NCBI RefSeq assembly: GCF_030272615.1
Contig: NC_081412.1
Span: 39,486,791-39,550,790, forward strand
DNA length: 64,000 nt
Origin: Cryptomeria japonica
Taxonomy: Eukaryota; Streptophyta; Pinopsida; Cupressales; Cupressaceae
Direction of reading: 5' to 3'
Shown: positions 33,844 to 45,539 of the stretch, piece after piece
How positions within the stretch are numbered: position 1 is the stretch's first letter
How the letters are laid out: each line of letters opens with the position of its first letter
Notes under the pieces: generated by a model
The model's input: only the letters and a program-made list of their open reading frames with translations
Databases searched by the model: none
Told to the model about the DNA's origin: nothing
Translations under genes and position numbers: made by a program

Positions 33844-36640
33844 TCAATGAGTAGAAGATAGGGGTAGGACCCCTAACTTACTTCTGAGATACTCAAAAGT
33901 GTCCCTTGGCAGTGGCTTGGTGAAGATATCTACTATTTGTTCCTTTGAACTAACATACTCCAACACCACTTTCTTCTCTTGAGCTTCTTCTCTAAGATAA
34001 TGATATTTGATAGAGATGTGCTTTGTCTTAGAGTGCATAACAGGATTCTTTGAAATGTTAATGGCACTAGTATTATCACAGAATGCAGTTACTAGCTCAA
34101 TAACTTTCTTATTTATACCTTCCAACAGTTGTTTGATCCATGCTAGATTGGTGCAATTCAATGCTGCAGCAACATATTCAGCTTCTATTGTTGATTGTGA
34201 AACACATCCTTTTTTCTTGCTAAGCCAACTCACTAGTCTTTCTCCTAAAAAGAAAGCTCCACCACTTGTGCTTTTCATGTCATCAATGTTGTCTGCCCAA
34301 TCAGCATCAGTATACACTTTTAAATCAAAATCATTTCTCTTGTCATATACTAAGCCATAATCTTCAGTGCCTCTCAGGTATCTGAAAATTCTCTTAATTG
34401 TTGTCATGTGTGTTTCCTTGGGATCTGCAGAAAATCTTGCAACTATACCTACTGCATGTGATATGTCTGGTCTGTTGTGAACAACATATTGTAGCTTTCC
34501 AATCATGGATCGGTAAAGTGTCTCATCAACAGATGCAGATTCATCATTCTTTGATAATTTACAGTTGGTAGTCATGGGAGTACTTACTGGTTTTGAATCC
34601 TCCATTCCAAATTTCTTCAAGATTTCCTTTATGTACTTGGATTGAGTAATGAAAATCTCATCTTTCATTTGCAGTATCTGTAAACCTATAAAATACTTTA
34701 TCTCACCGATTAATGACATCTCAAATTCTTTGCTCATTTCATTTCCAAAGTTCTTGCATAAAGAGTCATTTCCACAAAAGATAATATCATCAACAAATAT
34801 GGTTGAGATCAGTATTCCATTTTCATCATTCTTCATGTACATATTGTTGTTTTCACTTGTCCTTATAAAACCAATCTTGATTAAATAAGAGTGCAATCTT
34901 TCATACCATGCTCTAGGTGCTTGTTTCAGACCATATAAAGCTTTGTTCAATTTACATACCTAATCTTTATTCTTGTCTTCAACAATCCTTCAGGTTGTTC
35001 AATATAAACTTCTTCTTCTAATATACCATTCAGAAATGCAGATTTGACATCCATTTGATATACCTTGAAATCTTTGAAAGTAGCATATGCCAACAATGTT
35101 CTTACTCCTTCAAGTCTTGCCACAGGTGCAAAAGTCTCACCATAATCAATTCCCTCTTCTTGAGTATAACCTTTGCAAACTAGTCTTGCTTTATTTCGAA
35201 TGACCTCACCTTTTTCATTCAGTTTGTTTCTAAAAATCCACTTTGTACCGATTACATTTTTGTCCTTTAGTCTTGGGACCAGTGTCCATGTGTCATTCTT
35301 CTTGATTTGATCAATCTCTTCAGTCATAGCATTTATCCAATCTTCACTATTAAATGCCTCTTTCACTATCCTCGGTTCAAATCCAGATATCAGACATGTG
35401 TTTTATCTCAGTTTGTTCCTTGTCATCACTAGATCATTCTTATCTCCTATAATCTGACTTGATGCATGATTCCTTCTGACATACTTGGCTAATATAGCCT
35501 CGATAGGCTCTGTATGATCTTCTTCATCACTCAGTAACTGAATATCCTCTTTATTTTCTTCAGTAACTCTCTCGATAGGACTTGTCGGTTGAACATAGAC
35601 AAATTCTTCATAATCTTCTGGTTCCTTAGAATTTCCTTCATCATTTCTTTCTGCAAATTCATCAATTTTCACATTTGCATTTTCTACTATTTTTTAGATG
35701 ATTTGATTAGACATTTAAATGCTTTACTTCTAGAAGAACAACCAAGAAATGTTCCTTCTTCACTTTTCTGATCAAACTTTCCATTTTTATCATCTTTGTG
35801 TACATAGCATCTACTTCCAAAGATTTTGAAGTAACTTACATTAGGTTTCTTGTCATACCAGATTTCATATGGTGTCTTCAAAGTTCCTTTCTTCAATTGT
35901 ACTTGGTTCAGGGTGTAAACTGTTGTGCTTATTGCTTCTCTCCAAAATGTTTGTGACACTTTCTTTTCAATCATCAATGTTCTGGCACAATCCATAATAG
36001 ATCTATTTCTTCTCTTAGCTATCCCATCTTGCTGTGGAGTTCTCGGTGCAGAGACTTGTCTTTTTATACCATGATCATTGCAGAATAAGTTGAACTCATC
36101 CGAGATAAACTCTCCTCCTCTATCTGATCTAAGACATTTCAGTTGTCTTCGTGTTTCATTTTCAACTCTTGCCTTGTACCATTTAAACATTTGAAAAGCT
36201 TCTAATTTTTTTTTAAAAAACATTACTGACATCATCCTTGAGTAATCATCCACAAATAATATGAAGTACTTATCACCATAATAACTCTGAACTTTCATAG
36301 GACCACAAAGATCAGTGTGCACAAGATCTAAAATTCCCTTAGAAGTGTAGGACTTACTTGTAAAGCTTGATCTTGTCATCTTGCCCATCTGACATCCTCG
36401 GCACACAACATTCACAGGTTTCTCAAGACTCGGTAGACCTCTTACTCGGTGCTTCTTGCTTATTTTGATCAGATTATCAAAATTTACATGACAAAATCTT
36501 TTATGCCATAACCAAGTATCATCTATCTTTGCATATAGACACTTATTCCGAGTTGAGTCAAGGTGAAATGTGTTGCCTTTTGTTTGAGTCCCGGTAGCAG
36601 CTAACTTTCCATGCTTGTCATGAACTTTGACAATTCCTTT
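33844..36640 (-). mobile_element. Copia pol region: integrase, reverse transcriptase, RNase H
   Basis: Fossil coding region on the minus strand. The integrase part (about 35.7-36.4 kb) shows HTDLCGP, LFVDDYSR, SDRGGEF and APRTPQQDG, the catalytic D-D-E setting. The reverse transcriptase part (about 34.6-35.4 kb) shows [44 protein letters not shown] and FVDDIIF. The RNase H part (about 33.9-34.4 kb) shows YTDADWAD and STIEAEYVAA. In the family these are made as one polyprotein with gag. The region is interrupted and not functional. Confidence 0.85.
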
Positions 36641-38026
36641 CTAAATTTCTATTCGGTAACATGTGTTGTTTAGTTGTGCTACACTCAACAAATTGTATTT
36701 CAAACCTTCAACCCAATAAACATCATTACATTTAGCATTGTCAAGAAGTGTTATAGATCTTTTACCTCTCACTGGACATGGTGCATCATTACCAAATCTT
36801 ACATAACCTCCATCATAATCTTCTAACATAACAAACGTGTGTTTATCACCTATCATGCGATGTGAGCATCCACTATCTATGATCCAAGAATCATTAGTAT
36901 TTATGTGAGATATTAAAGCTTTTTCTTTGTACCTTTCTTCATCTGATCCATCTTTGATAGCCACATAAACAACTTCCTCTGTATCAGTTTCATCTGATTT
37001 ATCATCATTTGATTCCTCATCAGCTATTAAACATGTCTTTTTATCTCTTCTTCTGAAGTCTCGGTGTCCTCTATAATGATTATCTTTTTGTCTGTCATCT
37101 CGGTAATCTCTCTTTTCACTGGATTCTTTGTCAGGGCAATTAGAAGCCATATGTCCTATTCTATCATAGTTAAAACATTTCAAAGGCAACTTTCCTTTGT
37201 ACTTACCGGTTCCTCTTGGTAGCCTTCTAGATAATAGTGCTTCAAACTCTTCTTGCTTTCTGATTTCTTCATAAAGTTTGTGTACCTCCTCCATGTTTTT
37301 GCGAAATCTTTCACTTGCTCCACTATGATTCCCTTCAGAGTACTTATACTTTCTATCATTGTAATCATCAGATTCATCAAGATGAAAAGAACTAAATGCA
37401 GACTCAATTTTATTTACCGAAGACCCACTGTTATCAAAGTTACTTAACTCAAATGCATGTAGCTTACCAATAGTAGCATCCAAAGAAACTGGCATATTGG
37501 GTATAGACCTCAATTCATTGATTGCAAAGACTCGGATTGCATAAGCAGGTAGAAGGGTTCTCAATAACTTACTTGTGACATCCTTTTCTTCAATGGTTCC
37601 TCCTGCTCCTTTGATTTGATTGACAATCTCCTTTAACCTTGTATTGTATTGGGTTATGTTCTCACCTTCATTCATTCTCATGGATTCAAGTTGTCCTCTT
37701 AGACTGTCCACTTTTTCTCTTTGAACATGTTCATCATCGCCATACACAGATATGAGCTTGTCCCACATTGCCTTGGCATCATTGCAGCCTTCTAGATCAT
37801 TAAACTCTGAGTCGGTCAATGCAGATGTTATTTCAATCATTGCTTGAATATGTTCTTGCTTTGTCTTTATCTCTTCCATTGTCAATGGATAGGTGCTAGG
37901 TGTAATGAAATCATTCTCCAGATAATATACATCATATTCTCCAACTCCTGATAAGTGCAGCTTCATCCTTTTCTGCCATGTAGAGAAACTAGACTTGTTC
38001 AATTTTGGTGCATCCCTCTTATACAT
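36641..38026 (-). mobile_element. Copia gag and protease region
   Basis: Fossil region on the minus strand. The N-terminal part (FSTWQKRMKLHLSG, AMWDKLISVYGD) is a UBN2/Copia-type gag capsid domain. A CCHC-like knuckle follows (FNYDRIGHMASNCPDKE). The protease motif is WIIDSGCSHRMIGD (active site D-S-G). The reading begins about 50 bases inside the primer-binding site. Confidence 0.85.
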
Positions 38027-38076
38027 CTTTGGATCTTTGCCTCAAGTACCTTTAAACTTTTCCTCTTGAGTCCAAA

Positions 38077-38088
38077 GCTCTGATACCA
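38077..38088 (-). other. Primer-binding site, initiator tRNA-Met type
   Basis: The minus strand reads TGGTATCAGAGC, the exact sequence complementary to the 3' end of plant initiator tRNA-Met, two bases inside the 5' LTR. Confidence 0.9.
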
Positions 38089-38090
38089 AT

Positions 38091-39616
38091 TGATAGTTCT
38101 GATACTAATTGTTAAGTACAGATGCCAAGCTAACAAGATGAGAGAGGGGGGGGTGAATCATACAAACTTAATCTTCAATATATTCAACAAATTCAACCTT
38201 GGTAGCTTAAACGGATATATGTAACCAAAACTGTAAAACATGCAACCTTAAGAACACATAATCATAACAACACTCATAACACCAGATTTAACGTGGAAAC
38301 CCAAATAGGGAAAAACCACTGTGGGATTTCGGACCCACTAAGAAATATACTCTTCTAGAGTATGCTCAGTTAAAAGCAAATCCTATTAAAGATTACAAAC
38401 ACATTGCTATATGTGACCTGGTTAAGGGATTTCCCTCAGATTTGTTGGGATCTTCACCTTGTTAGAGGTGACCTTGTTAAAAGGGTTTCAAACACTCAAT
38501 CAGAATGTCACCTTGCTAGAAGGTTTTACAAATAAGACTGTTAAGTCCACTCGATCAAGAGATTTTCTGTCACTTCACAAAATAACAGTAATAAAAATAT
38601 ATCTGCAACTTTGCATCTAAAATGCTAAAGAAGATTCTTATTTGCTCAATACAATCTAGTCATAGGACTTATCTTATCCCTCTGTTGGGCTCTATACTCT
38701 GTTAATCAAACAGGTCTTGAAGCTTCTGTGCTCAGTAATCACTATGTAGCATTCCTGTGCTTACACTTGCCCGCATACATTGTTTATCAACAGTTCCTTA
38801 TTTATAAACAATTTGCCAACCGCTGAATCTCCTTGATCACATATCCCATAATCAATCATAGCCATCAAATCTTCAATCTTGACCAAGTTCAATGTATCCT
38901 TCGATCGAAAAACGTTTTACCTCGCCTTGGAACTTGCATACATTTCTTGGAACTTGTGCTAAGGTATTGCAGTTCAATCTGAGCTGTAGATCTTCCTGTC
39001 GATCTTCCATTGCCATAGATTCTTTAACAAACTTCATGCACGGCATACCAATCATTTAATCAATTCCAACTCATCAGCTTCCTTCATTAAATAATGTTTT
39101 TAATCATTTAATGCATTCTGTTACAGCTCGGTTGCAACTCGATAAATACTAAACTTCACTCGGTAGACATTCCACCTTTATCAACCGATAGCGATAACCT
39201 TAAGGTTTACCGAATCGGTTCTTTAGGGTTTACCGACTAGGTTCTTTGCTCGGTAACGTAGTATAGTATTAACCTTACAATCAACAACATATGTAGGATA
39301 TCAAAACAATCTAAACATCATGATCTCATCATTGTCTAACTTGGTAATAGTTGCCCATTGAATAACTTATTTCTCTCCTTATTCATCACAATCTTTCTGT
39401 GTCTTTTACCGACATCTTTATACTCATCAAATCATACTTCTTAAGATATGGCAACATCATACTGAATTAGAAAATCAATTTCTTGACATCAATGACAAAA
39501 TAATAATATTAAGACAGTAAACATCCTTAATCAGTTAAATCCATAATCATCAACAACCTTCTCAATATCCTTATTGAAATGCCAACAATCTCTCCTTGTC
39601 TGTTATAATGCCAACA
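38091..39616 (-). repeat. 5' LTR of the Copia element
   Basis: Matches 31991-33463 over its length. Outside the shared part (39588-39616) it carries about 29 extra bases that end in a second GCCAACA; the ATTTA target duplication follows that second end. Confidence 0.85.
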
Positions 39617-39621
39617 ATTTA

Positions 39622-40347
39622 TCATTTCTAAATTAGTTTTATACTGACCCTAATGGAAATGTCTTAATGCAATAACATATCCATAAGTGGCATACTCGTG
39701 TTCTTGTTTTAAGATTGGCTCATGACATAATTTTGATTCACACCTATTTGCACCATTTTTCACGCATTCACCATTATTGCATCATTATTCACACTTACTT
39801 TCATAAATTTTCTCCCTACCTTAAAATTAACTCAGCAATCTTTACATCATTGGACATCTAAATATGATTTTATATTACTCTATTCAATCTTTTATCGAAG
39901 ACCATCTCAAATGTCCATGAAAAATAATAACTTTTTGTCTTGCTCAACAAAATTAATGACAATTTTCTTCTACTAAGATATTCTTTGAATCTCCCTATGT
40001 GCCCATTGCACCTCTTAATATTGTGTGTCACAGCCCGTTTTTAGACAAATAATTTTTAGATTAAGTTGATAAGTTAGGCATTGATATTATTTGACAATAT
40101 GGTGTTTGGTGTTATTATTTTGACATTATGATGCTAGTGACATTAATTGGTATTTGATGCTTGACAACATGATATAAATGTGATTTGATATTATTTATGG
40201 CAATTTTAATTTAATGTTAATTTTATTATGGAATTTTATCATGATGATCTGATGCTTTTTCCTCGAGTGTGAGATAGATGCAGGGTTGACCATCGAATGT
40301 GAGCATATGACCGAGGAGGGGTCTCCTAGCTGTTGGAAGTAACCCAT
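39622..40347. other. Intergenic sequence between two Copia elements
   Basis: AT-rich, no gene recognised. Around 40.10-40.22 kb runs of TGATATT, TTGATGCT and similar words give a low-complexity look. Confidence 0.5.
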
Positions 40348-40352
40348 GGAAT

Positions 40353-43300
40353 TTTTAGACAGTTCAAATAACATTCATATCATATATATACAAACCCTCA
40401 ACCATAAACAATAAGGTTGGCCACCAGAAAATAAAATAATTATAAAACATGTCAGCTAGAGACCAAACAAATAATATCCAACCCATAAGACATCTCGGAA
40501 ACACATCGAGAGGTCCAATCCACACGTTACATTAAGTCGGTCCATAACCTAGATACATCGGGACCCATTATAGGTCCACACGCGCTAAAAAAATGATCCC
40601 CAATCAACTAAGTCTCGAACATGATCACCATCAACATCTTGAATCTTCTCCAGAAGCTGCACCAACACCACTTATGCAATTCATCAAAGATCTATCGGTG
40701 AAACCCTCACCAGGACAACAAACCAAGCTTTCTAGCAAATGGGATAGCATCCAATTACCAGAATAAAACCAACTGACTGAACATGAATATGAGTAGCATG
40801 AATAAGCCAATTTCATAACCCAAACATACCGGAGCATACCAGATCAAATCTAACCAGAAACCAAACAAACTACCGAGACCAGAAGGGTGTCGGTAAAGCA
40901 TCCAAAATAGATAGTGTTGACATCAATGACAAAACATCAATGCAACACATAATCAATTCCTTCAAATAGCCAACAATCTCCCCCTTTGGCATTGATGGCA
41001 ACACTAGATGTGAAAAACATCCAAGTGCCAAGAAATGTCAAACAAGTCTCCCCCAATGGAAGACAGCCAACAATCTCCCATACCAAGATATAGAAATGAA
41101 GTTCTGAAACAAAGACCAAACTCCCCCTGTGAATGATATCTCCATAAAACTCTGTTTTTCACATTTAACTCTCCCCCTTTGACAGCAATGCCATATATCT
41201 GACATAAATATCAAAGCAAAAATATAAACCACTAAATCATAAGGCTAACTACTCCCCTTGAGCAGTAGCGTCCCCACATCAATACTGAAATGAATAATAT
41301 CTCTGATAATGTATACCGAACTGATGTCAAATAACATCAATCAATTCTCTGTCGGAGGAGCAGAAACCCCTAATCTGTCTCTCGGGTACTCAAATGATTC
41401 TTTAGGCAAAGGTTTAGTGAAAATATCTACAATATGTTCTTTAGTGCTCACATAAACCAATCTAACTTCATTTCTTCCACCTTCTCCTTCAAAAAGTTAT
41501 AATTGATAGATATGTGCTTTGTCTTAAAGTGAAATGCTAGATTCTTTGATATGTCAATAGCAGTAGAGTTATCACTGTGAATAACTACCGGTCTAGTGCA
41601 ATGCACTTTAATGTCCTTCAACATTTGCTTCCTCCATAGAACCTGTGTCCAGTTAGTAGCAACAACAACATACTTAGCTTCAACAATAGATAAAGAATTT
41701 CATGATTGTTTCTTGTTGATCCATGAAACCAACTTCTTTCCAAGAAAGAAAGCTCCACCAAAAGTACTTTTATGGTCATCAACATCACCAGCCCAATCTG
41801 CATCTGTATGTGCACATAAAGTAAAGTCATCATCATTAGGGTACCACAAACCATATTCAGATGTACCTTGTAAGTATCTAAAAATTCTTTTCACCACACT
41901 CTCATGATTTTCTCTAAGATCACTTTGAAATCTAGATGCAATATAAACAACATTCATTATGTCAGAGCTAGTATGAGTCAAATATAACAGACCTCCAATC
42001 ATATATTTGTATCTTGTAAGATTTACCGGTGTAGAAACATCTTTCCTTGTCAATTTATCACTTGTAACCATAGGAGTACTTACCAGTTTAGAATCTACCA
42101 TACCAAATTTCCTCAACAATTCCCTAGCATACTTAGTTTGATAGATGAAAATACCTTTATCAGTCTGAGTAATCTGCAAACCTAAGAAAAATTTCATTTC
42201 CCTAATCATAGATATTTCAAATTCTTTATCTATATTCTTAGAAAAATCCATGCACAACTTATCTTCACCTCCAAAAATGATGTCATCAACAAAAACTTCA
42301 ATAATCAATATATAATCATCAGTGACTTTATAATATAGATTATTGTCAACATTACCTTTAGTAAATCCAAGCTTCAAAAGATATTTATCTAGCCTTGCAC
42401 ACCAATCTCTAGGTGCCTATTTCAATCCATTTAAAGCTTTCCTTAACCTGCAAACCATGTTTTTATCATTTGAAAGTGAAAGACCATCAGGTTGCTCAAT
42501 ATAAAATTCCTCATCAAGATCCCCATTCAAAAATGCACACTTGACATCCATCTGATAAACCTTGTAGTTTTTATGTGCAACATGAGCAATAAATAATCTT
42601 ATAGGCTTACAGCTTCAACTACCAATTGTTAGACAGTTCAAATAACCAGAAGACAACTGAGAGGGGGGGTAAATCAATTGTCACCAAATTACCAGAACTT
42701 TAAGCAATTAAAACTTTAATACTGGAACCCAAAAGATCAATACCGGAATGCATAAACCAAATATCGAAATAGCAGATAAACCAATTAATCATAAGCAATA
42801 ATGAAAGAATAAATACCATCCACATGACACCAAGATTTATACGTTGAAAATCTAGTAAAGGAAAAAACCGCGATGGAAATCTTACCCATAGTCAGATAAT
42901 ACTTTTGCAGTAAGTATGTGAATTACAATTGAGGGGCCTACACTTGCAGTAAGGCCAACAGCCTAGAGCGCACTGCTCATCACAAAAGGAGTCTCGTTGA
43001 CTACATAGAAATCCAGACTACAATCCGGAGAAATGAATGAACTACAAAGATAGCATCTCCTATGCCTGAATACAGTTATGGTTAAGCTCAATACCGAAGG
43101 ACTAAATCCTCTTACATAAACCCAACTCGATCACCAATGATCGACCAAATCCTCTGTCTGAATGATTATTACATTATTCGCTCCTTACATATCCATATCC
43201 CATTTCATGATGATCTACAATGAGATCTTACATTGAATATACATACAAAACCTCGACCATAAACAATAAGGTCGGCCACCAGACAATAAAATAATTACAA

Positions 43301-43820
43301 AACATGTCGGCCAGAGACCAAACAAATAATATCCAACCCATAAGACATCTTGAAAACACATCGAGAGGTCCAATCCACACGTTACATTAAGTCGGTCCAT
43401 AACCTAGATACATCGGGACCCATTATAAGTCCACGCACGCTAAAGCAATGATCCCCAATCAACTAAGTCTCGAACATGATCACCATCAGCATCATAAATC
43501 TTCACCAGAAGCCACACCAACACCACTTATGCAATTCATCAAAGCTCCATCAGTGAAACCCTCACCGAAACAACAAACCAAGCTTTCTAGCAAACATGAT
43601 AGCATCCGATCACCAAAACAAAACCAACTGACTGAACATGAATTTGAGTAGCATGAATAAGCCAATTCCATGACCCAAACATACCGGATCAAATCCAACC
43701 AGAAACCAAACGACCTATCGGGACCAGAAGGGTGTCGATAAAGCATCCAAAACAGCTAGTCTTGACATCAATGACAAAACATCAATGCAACACATAATCA
43801 ATTCCTCCAAATAGCCAACA
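40353..43820 (-). mobile_element. Shortened Copia element with two LTRs, broken
   Basis: GGAAT at 40348-40352 and 43821-43825 is the target duplication. The lower (3') LTR is 40353-40975 and the upper (5') LTR is 42627-43820; the two are of unequal length. A polypurine tract (minus-strand GCCAAAGGGGGAGAT) is at 40976-40990. Only reverse transcriptase and RNase H sequence lies between the LTRs (about 41.35-42.6 kb; FVDDIIFGGED, HTDADWAGD), and the coding part runs straight into the primer-site end of the 5' LTR. Gag, protease and integrase are absent, so it is a non-autonomous fossil. It is related to, but clearly distinct from, the element at 31991. Confidence 0.85.
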
Positions 43821-43825
43821 GGAAT

Positions 43826-44153
43826 GTAACCTGTACACCCAATATAATAATTAAACAAATTAACTAAATAATAAAATCAATTTAAGAAGTCGATAATAAA
43901 TAAAACTAAAATATGAAATTGAAGCATAAGATTTTTGAACTATAAAATATTAAAATGTTAAATATAATAAGTAAAAAGATTATAAGTAAATGAATTAAAA
44001 ATATTAATTCGAATTTAATGACTTATTTAAAATCAAGCATGTTTTAAATTTAACAGTTTGATGGAGAGTTAAACTCTCAATGTCAATTCTCTAATTGTTT
44101 TCCATAATTGGCTAATCAATCCAATCCAACTTTTGATCAGTTTTCTCGATTGA
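43826..44153. other. AT-rich spacer
   Basis: Low-complexity A/T-rich sequence with no gene seen. GC content rises sharply after about 44250. Confidence 0.5.
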
Positions 44154-44227
44154 CTAATCTAATTCAATCTTCTTCACTCTAACTCTCCTTCTAATCTAAT
44201 TCAATCTTCTTCACTCTAACTCTCCTT
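44154..44227. repeat. 37-bp tandem duplication
   Basis: CTAATCTAATTCAATCTTCT and the following ACTCTAACTCTCCTT occur twice, at 44154 and 44191, identical over the repeat. Confidence 0.9.
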
Positions 44228-44379
44228 CCACTCTTGTTTTGATTCAGTTGCATCATTCCCCCATCCCGGGGCCCTATCTGAAATAATGGGGGCAGCGGCA
44301 ACGAACTGCTTTATCTTCCGGGGGTTCTAGCCATTTATCGTAGGGTGTCTAGCCGGGTGTTCATAGGGCCCCTACTATT

Positions 44380-44520
44380 CTATGGTAGGGTGGGGGGCCC
44401 TACTATTCTTAGCCAGGGGCCTAAGAGGTAGATTAGTTGGAGGTCCCCTGCATGGGGGGTGCCCCATGAATCATGGATCGAACCTCTGCTTGTGCAAGCT
44501 ATACAACGAGCTAAAATATC
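44380..44520 (-). mobile_element. tRNA-derived SINE on the minus strand
   Basis: On the minus strand TAGCTCGTTGTA (44502-44513) resembles a polymerase III A box. GGTTCGATCC (44475-44484) is a perfect B box at suitable spacing. The sequence then runs into a C- and G-rich body (CATGGGGCACCCCCCATGC). It is a different family from the SINE at 16297. The 3' end was not defined; the body may extend to about 44340. Confidence 0.55.
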
Positions 44521-44739
44521 AATCGGGGCATAGAGAAAAGAGGTTGGGAATTTCGATTTGTTTGGAATTGGGTGGCAACATAATTTCACAAAGTGAAGTC
44601 TATACCTTTGGGGGCTCACACATTGCACCCCTCTCCATTTACTCTCCCTCTATCAGTCGACCAGTTCAATCGAATTCTTTGGATTTGTAAGGGGATGCTC
44701 TCATCAAAACCATCGTATTTCCTATCTATTGCTAAAGAT

Positions 44740-45000
44740 TGACTTCTGCAGGGCGTTTAAGGTGGTTGGGGATTTCTAGCTGAGGAAGGCGCCATCTCTC
44801 TCTCTCTCCCTGTCATCGGATTTGGCCTGCCACGTGGTTGGGGAGGTTCAATTGGCCAAAGGAAGAAGATCAGATCGCCCTTCAGAGCCGCCACTCCCTT
44901 CTCTCTCTTCCCCACGAACCAGCTGGCATCGATTTGGCAGAATAATTGGGCAGGGTTGGCTTGAACTTCTTTGAGGTCGAATCAGCAAGGTAAGATTATA
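44740..45000 (+). promoter_or_regulatory. Candidate promoter and non-coding first exon
   Basis: GC-richer than almost everything else in the window. It contains a (CT)n run at 44793-44808, a G-box (GCCACGTGGTTGG, core CACGTG near 44831-44836) and a CT-rich TCCCTTCTCTCTCTTCC stretch of the kind found in plant 5' UTRs. It ends with a consensus donor, AGCAAG|GTAAGATT, near 44990. No coding sequence or partner exon was identified downstream; a TTGTCTTCCAG acceptor-like site near 45940 is one possibility. It may be the start of a non-coding RNA or of a gene with a large intron. Confidence 0.35.
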
Positions 45001-45168
45001 TTCCTCCCTCTGCATTATATTTTCGGCCATCCATGTTGCTGAGTAAAATAAGCTAGTTTTTATTTTCTTTTCTACTTATTTTGGCTGCCTTTACTAGCAC
45101 AGAACTGGAAAGAATTGTGGCAAAGACCGATTTGTTGGAATAAACCTTGATTTTCTTTAGCCGCAGGC

Positions 45169-45200
45169 TCTCTCCCTCTCCCTCTCCCTCTCCCTCTCTC
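45169..45200. repeat. CTCCCT/CTCTCC microsatellite
   Basis: Six or so units of a pyrimidine hexamer directly downstream of the candidate first exon. Confidence 0.9.
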
Positions 45201-45539
45201 GGAATCGTTGTGATTTAAAATATATATATTTAAATAAAATAAAACTGATTCAATAGATGCTATAGAGATATTCCCTGGGCATAGTCGATTGTAGAAGAAT
45301 AGTATCACGCTCTATACTTATCCACTCTCTCTGATTATTGGTTGAAATTTTATTATTTATTAAAAATGATAATTCATCCATCTATTTTTCAAATCTTAGG
45401 GAGAAGACATGGGGATTAGATTTTCGACTTATAGGTGATATGCCGGGTGGTGTCTCCATTAATAATTTTGGGAGTAAGATTAGAGTTCGAAACAAAACAA
45501 TTGACTTAAGTATTGATAGCATATTTACATGATTTATCT

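Larger units (their letters stand above)
31991..39616 (-). mobile_element. Ty1/Copia LTR retrotransposon, both LTRs present, broken
   Basis: A 7.6-kb element on the minus strand with ATTTA target duplications at 31986-31990 and 39617-39621. The parts in element order are 5' LTR (38091-39616), primer-binding site for initiator tRNA-Met (38077-38088), gag, protease, integrase, reverse transcriptase and RNase H, polypurine tract (33464-33478) and 3' LTR (31991-33463). The order with integrase before reverse transcriptase is diagnostic of Copia. The coding part is broken in about three or four places, so this is a fossil. The LTRs differ by a few percent by eye, suggesting an insertion some millions of years old at slow gymnosperm rates. 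Confidence 0.9.
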
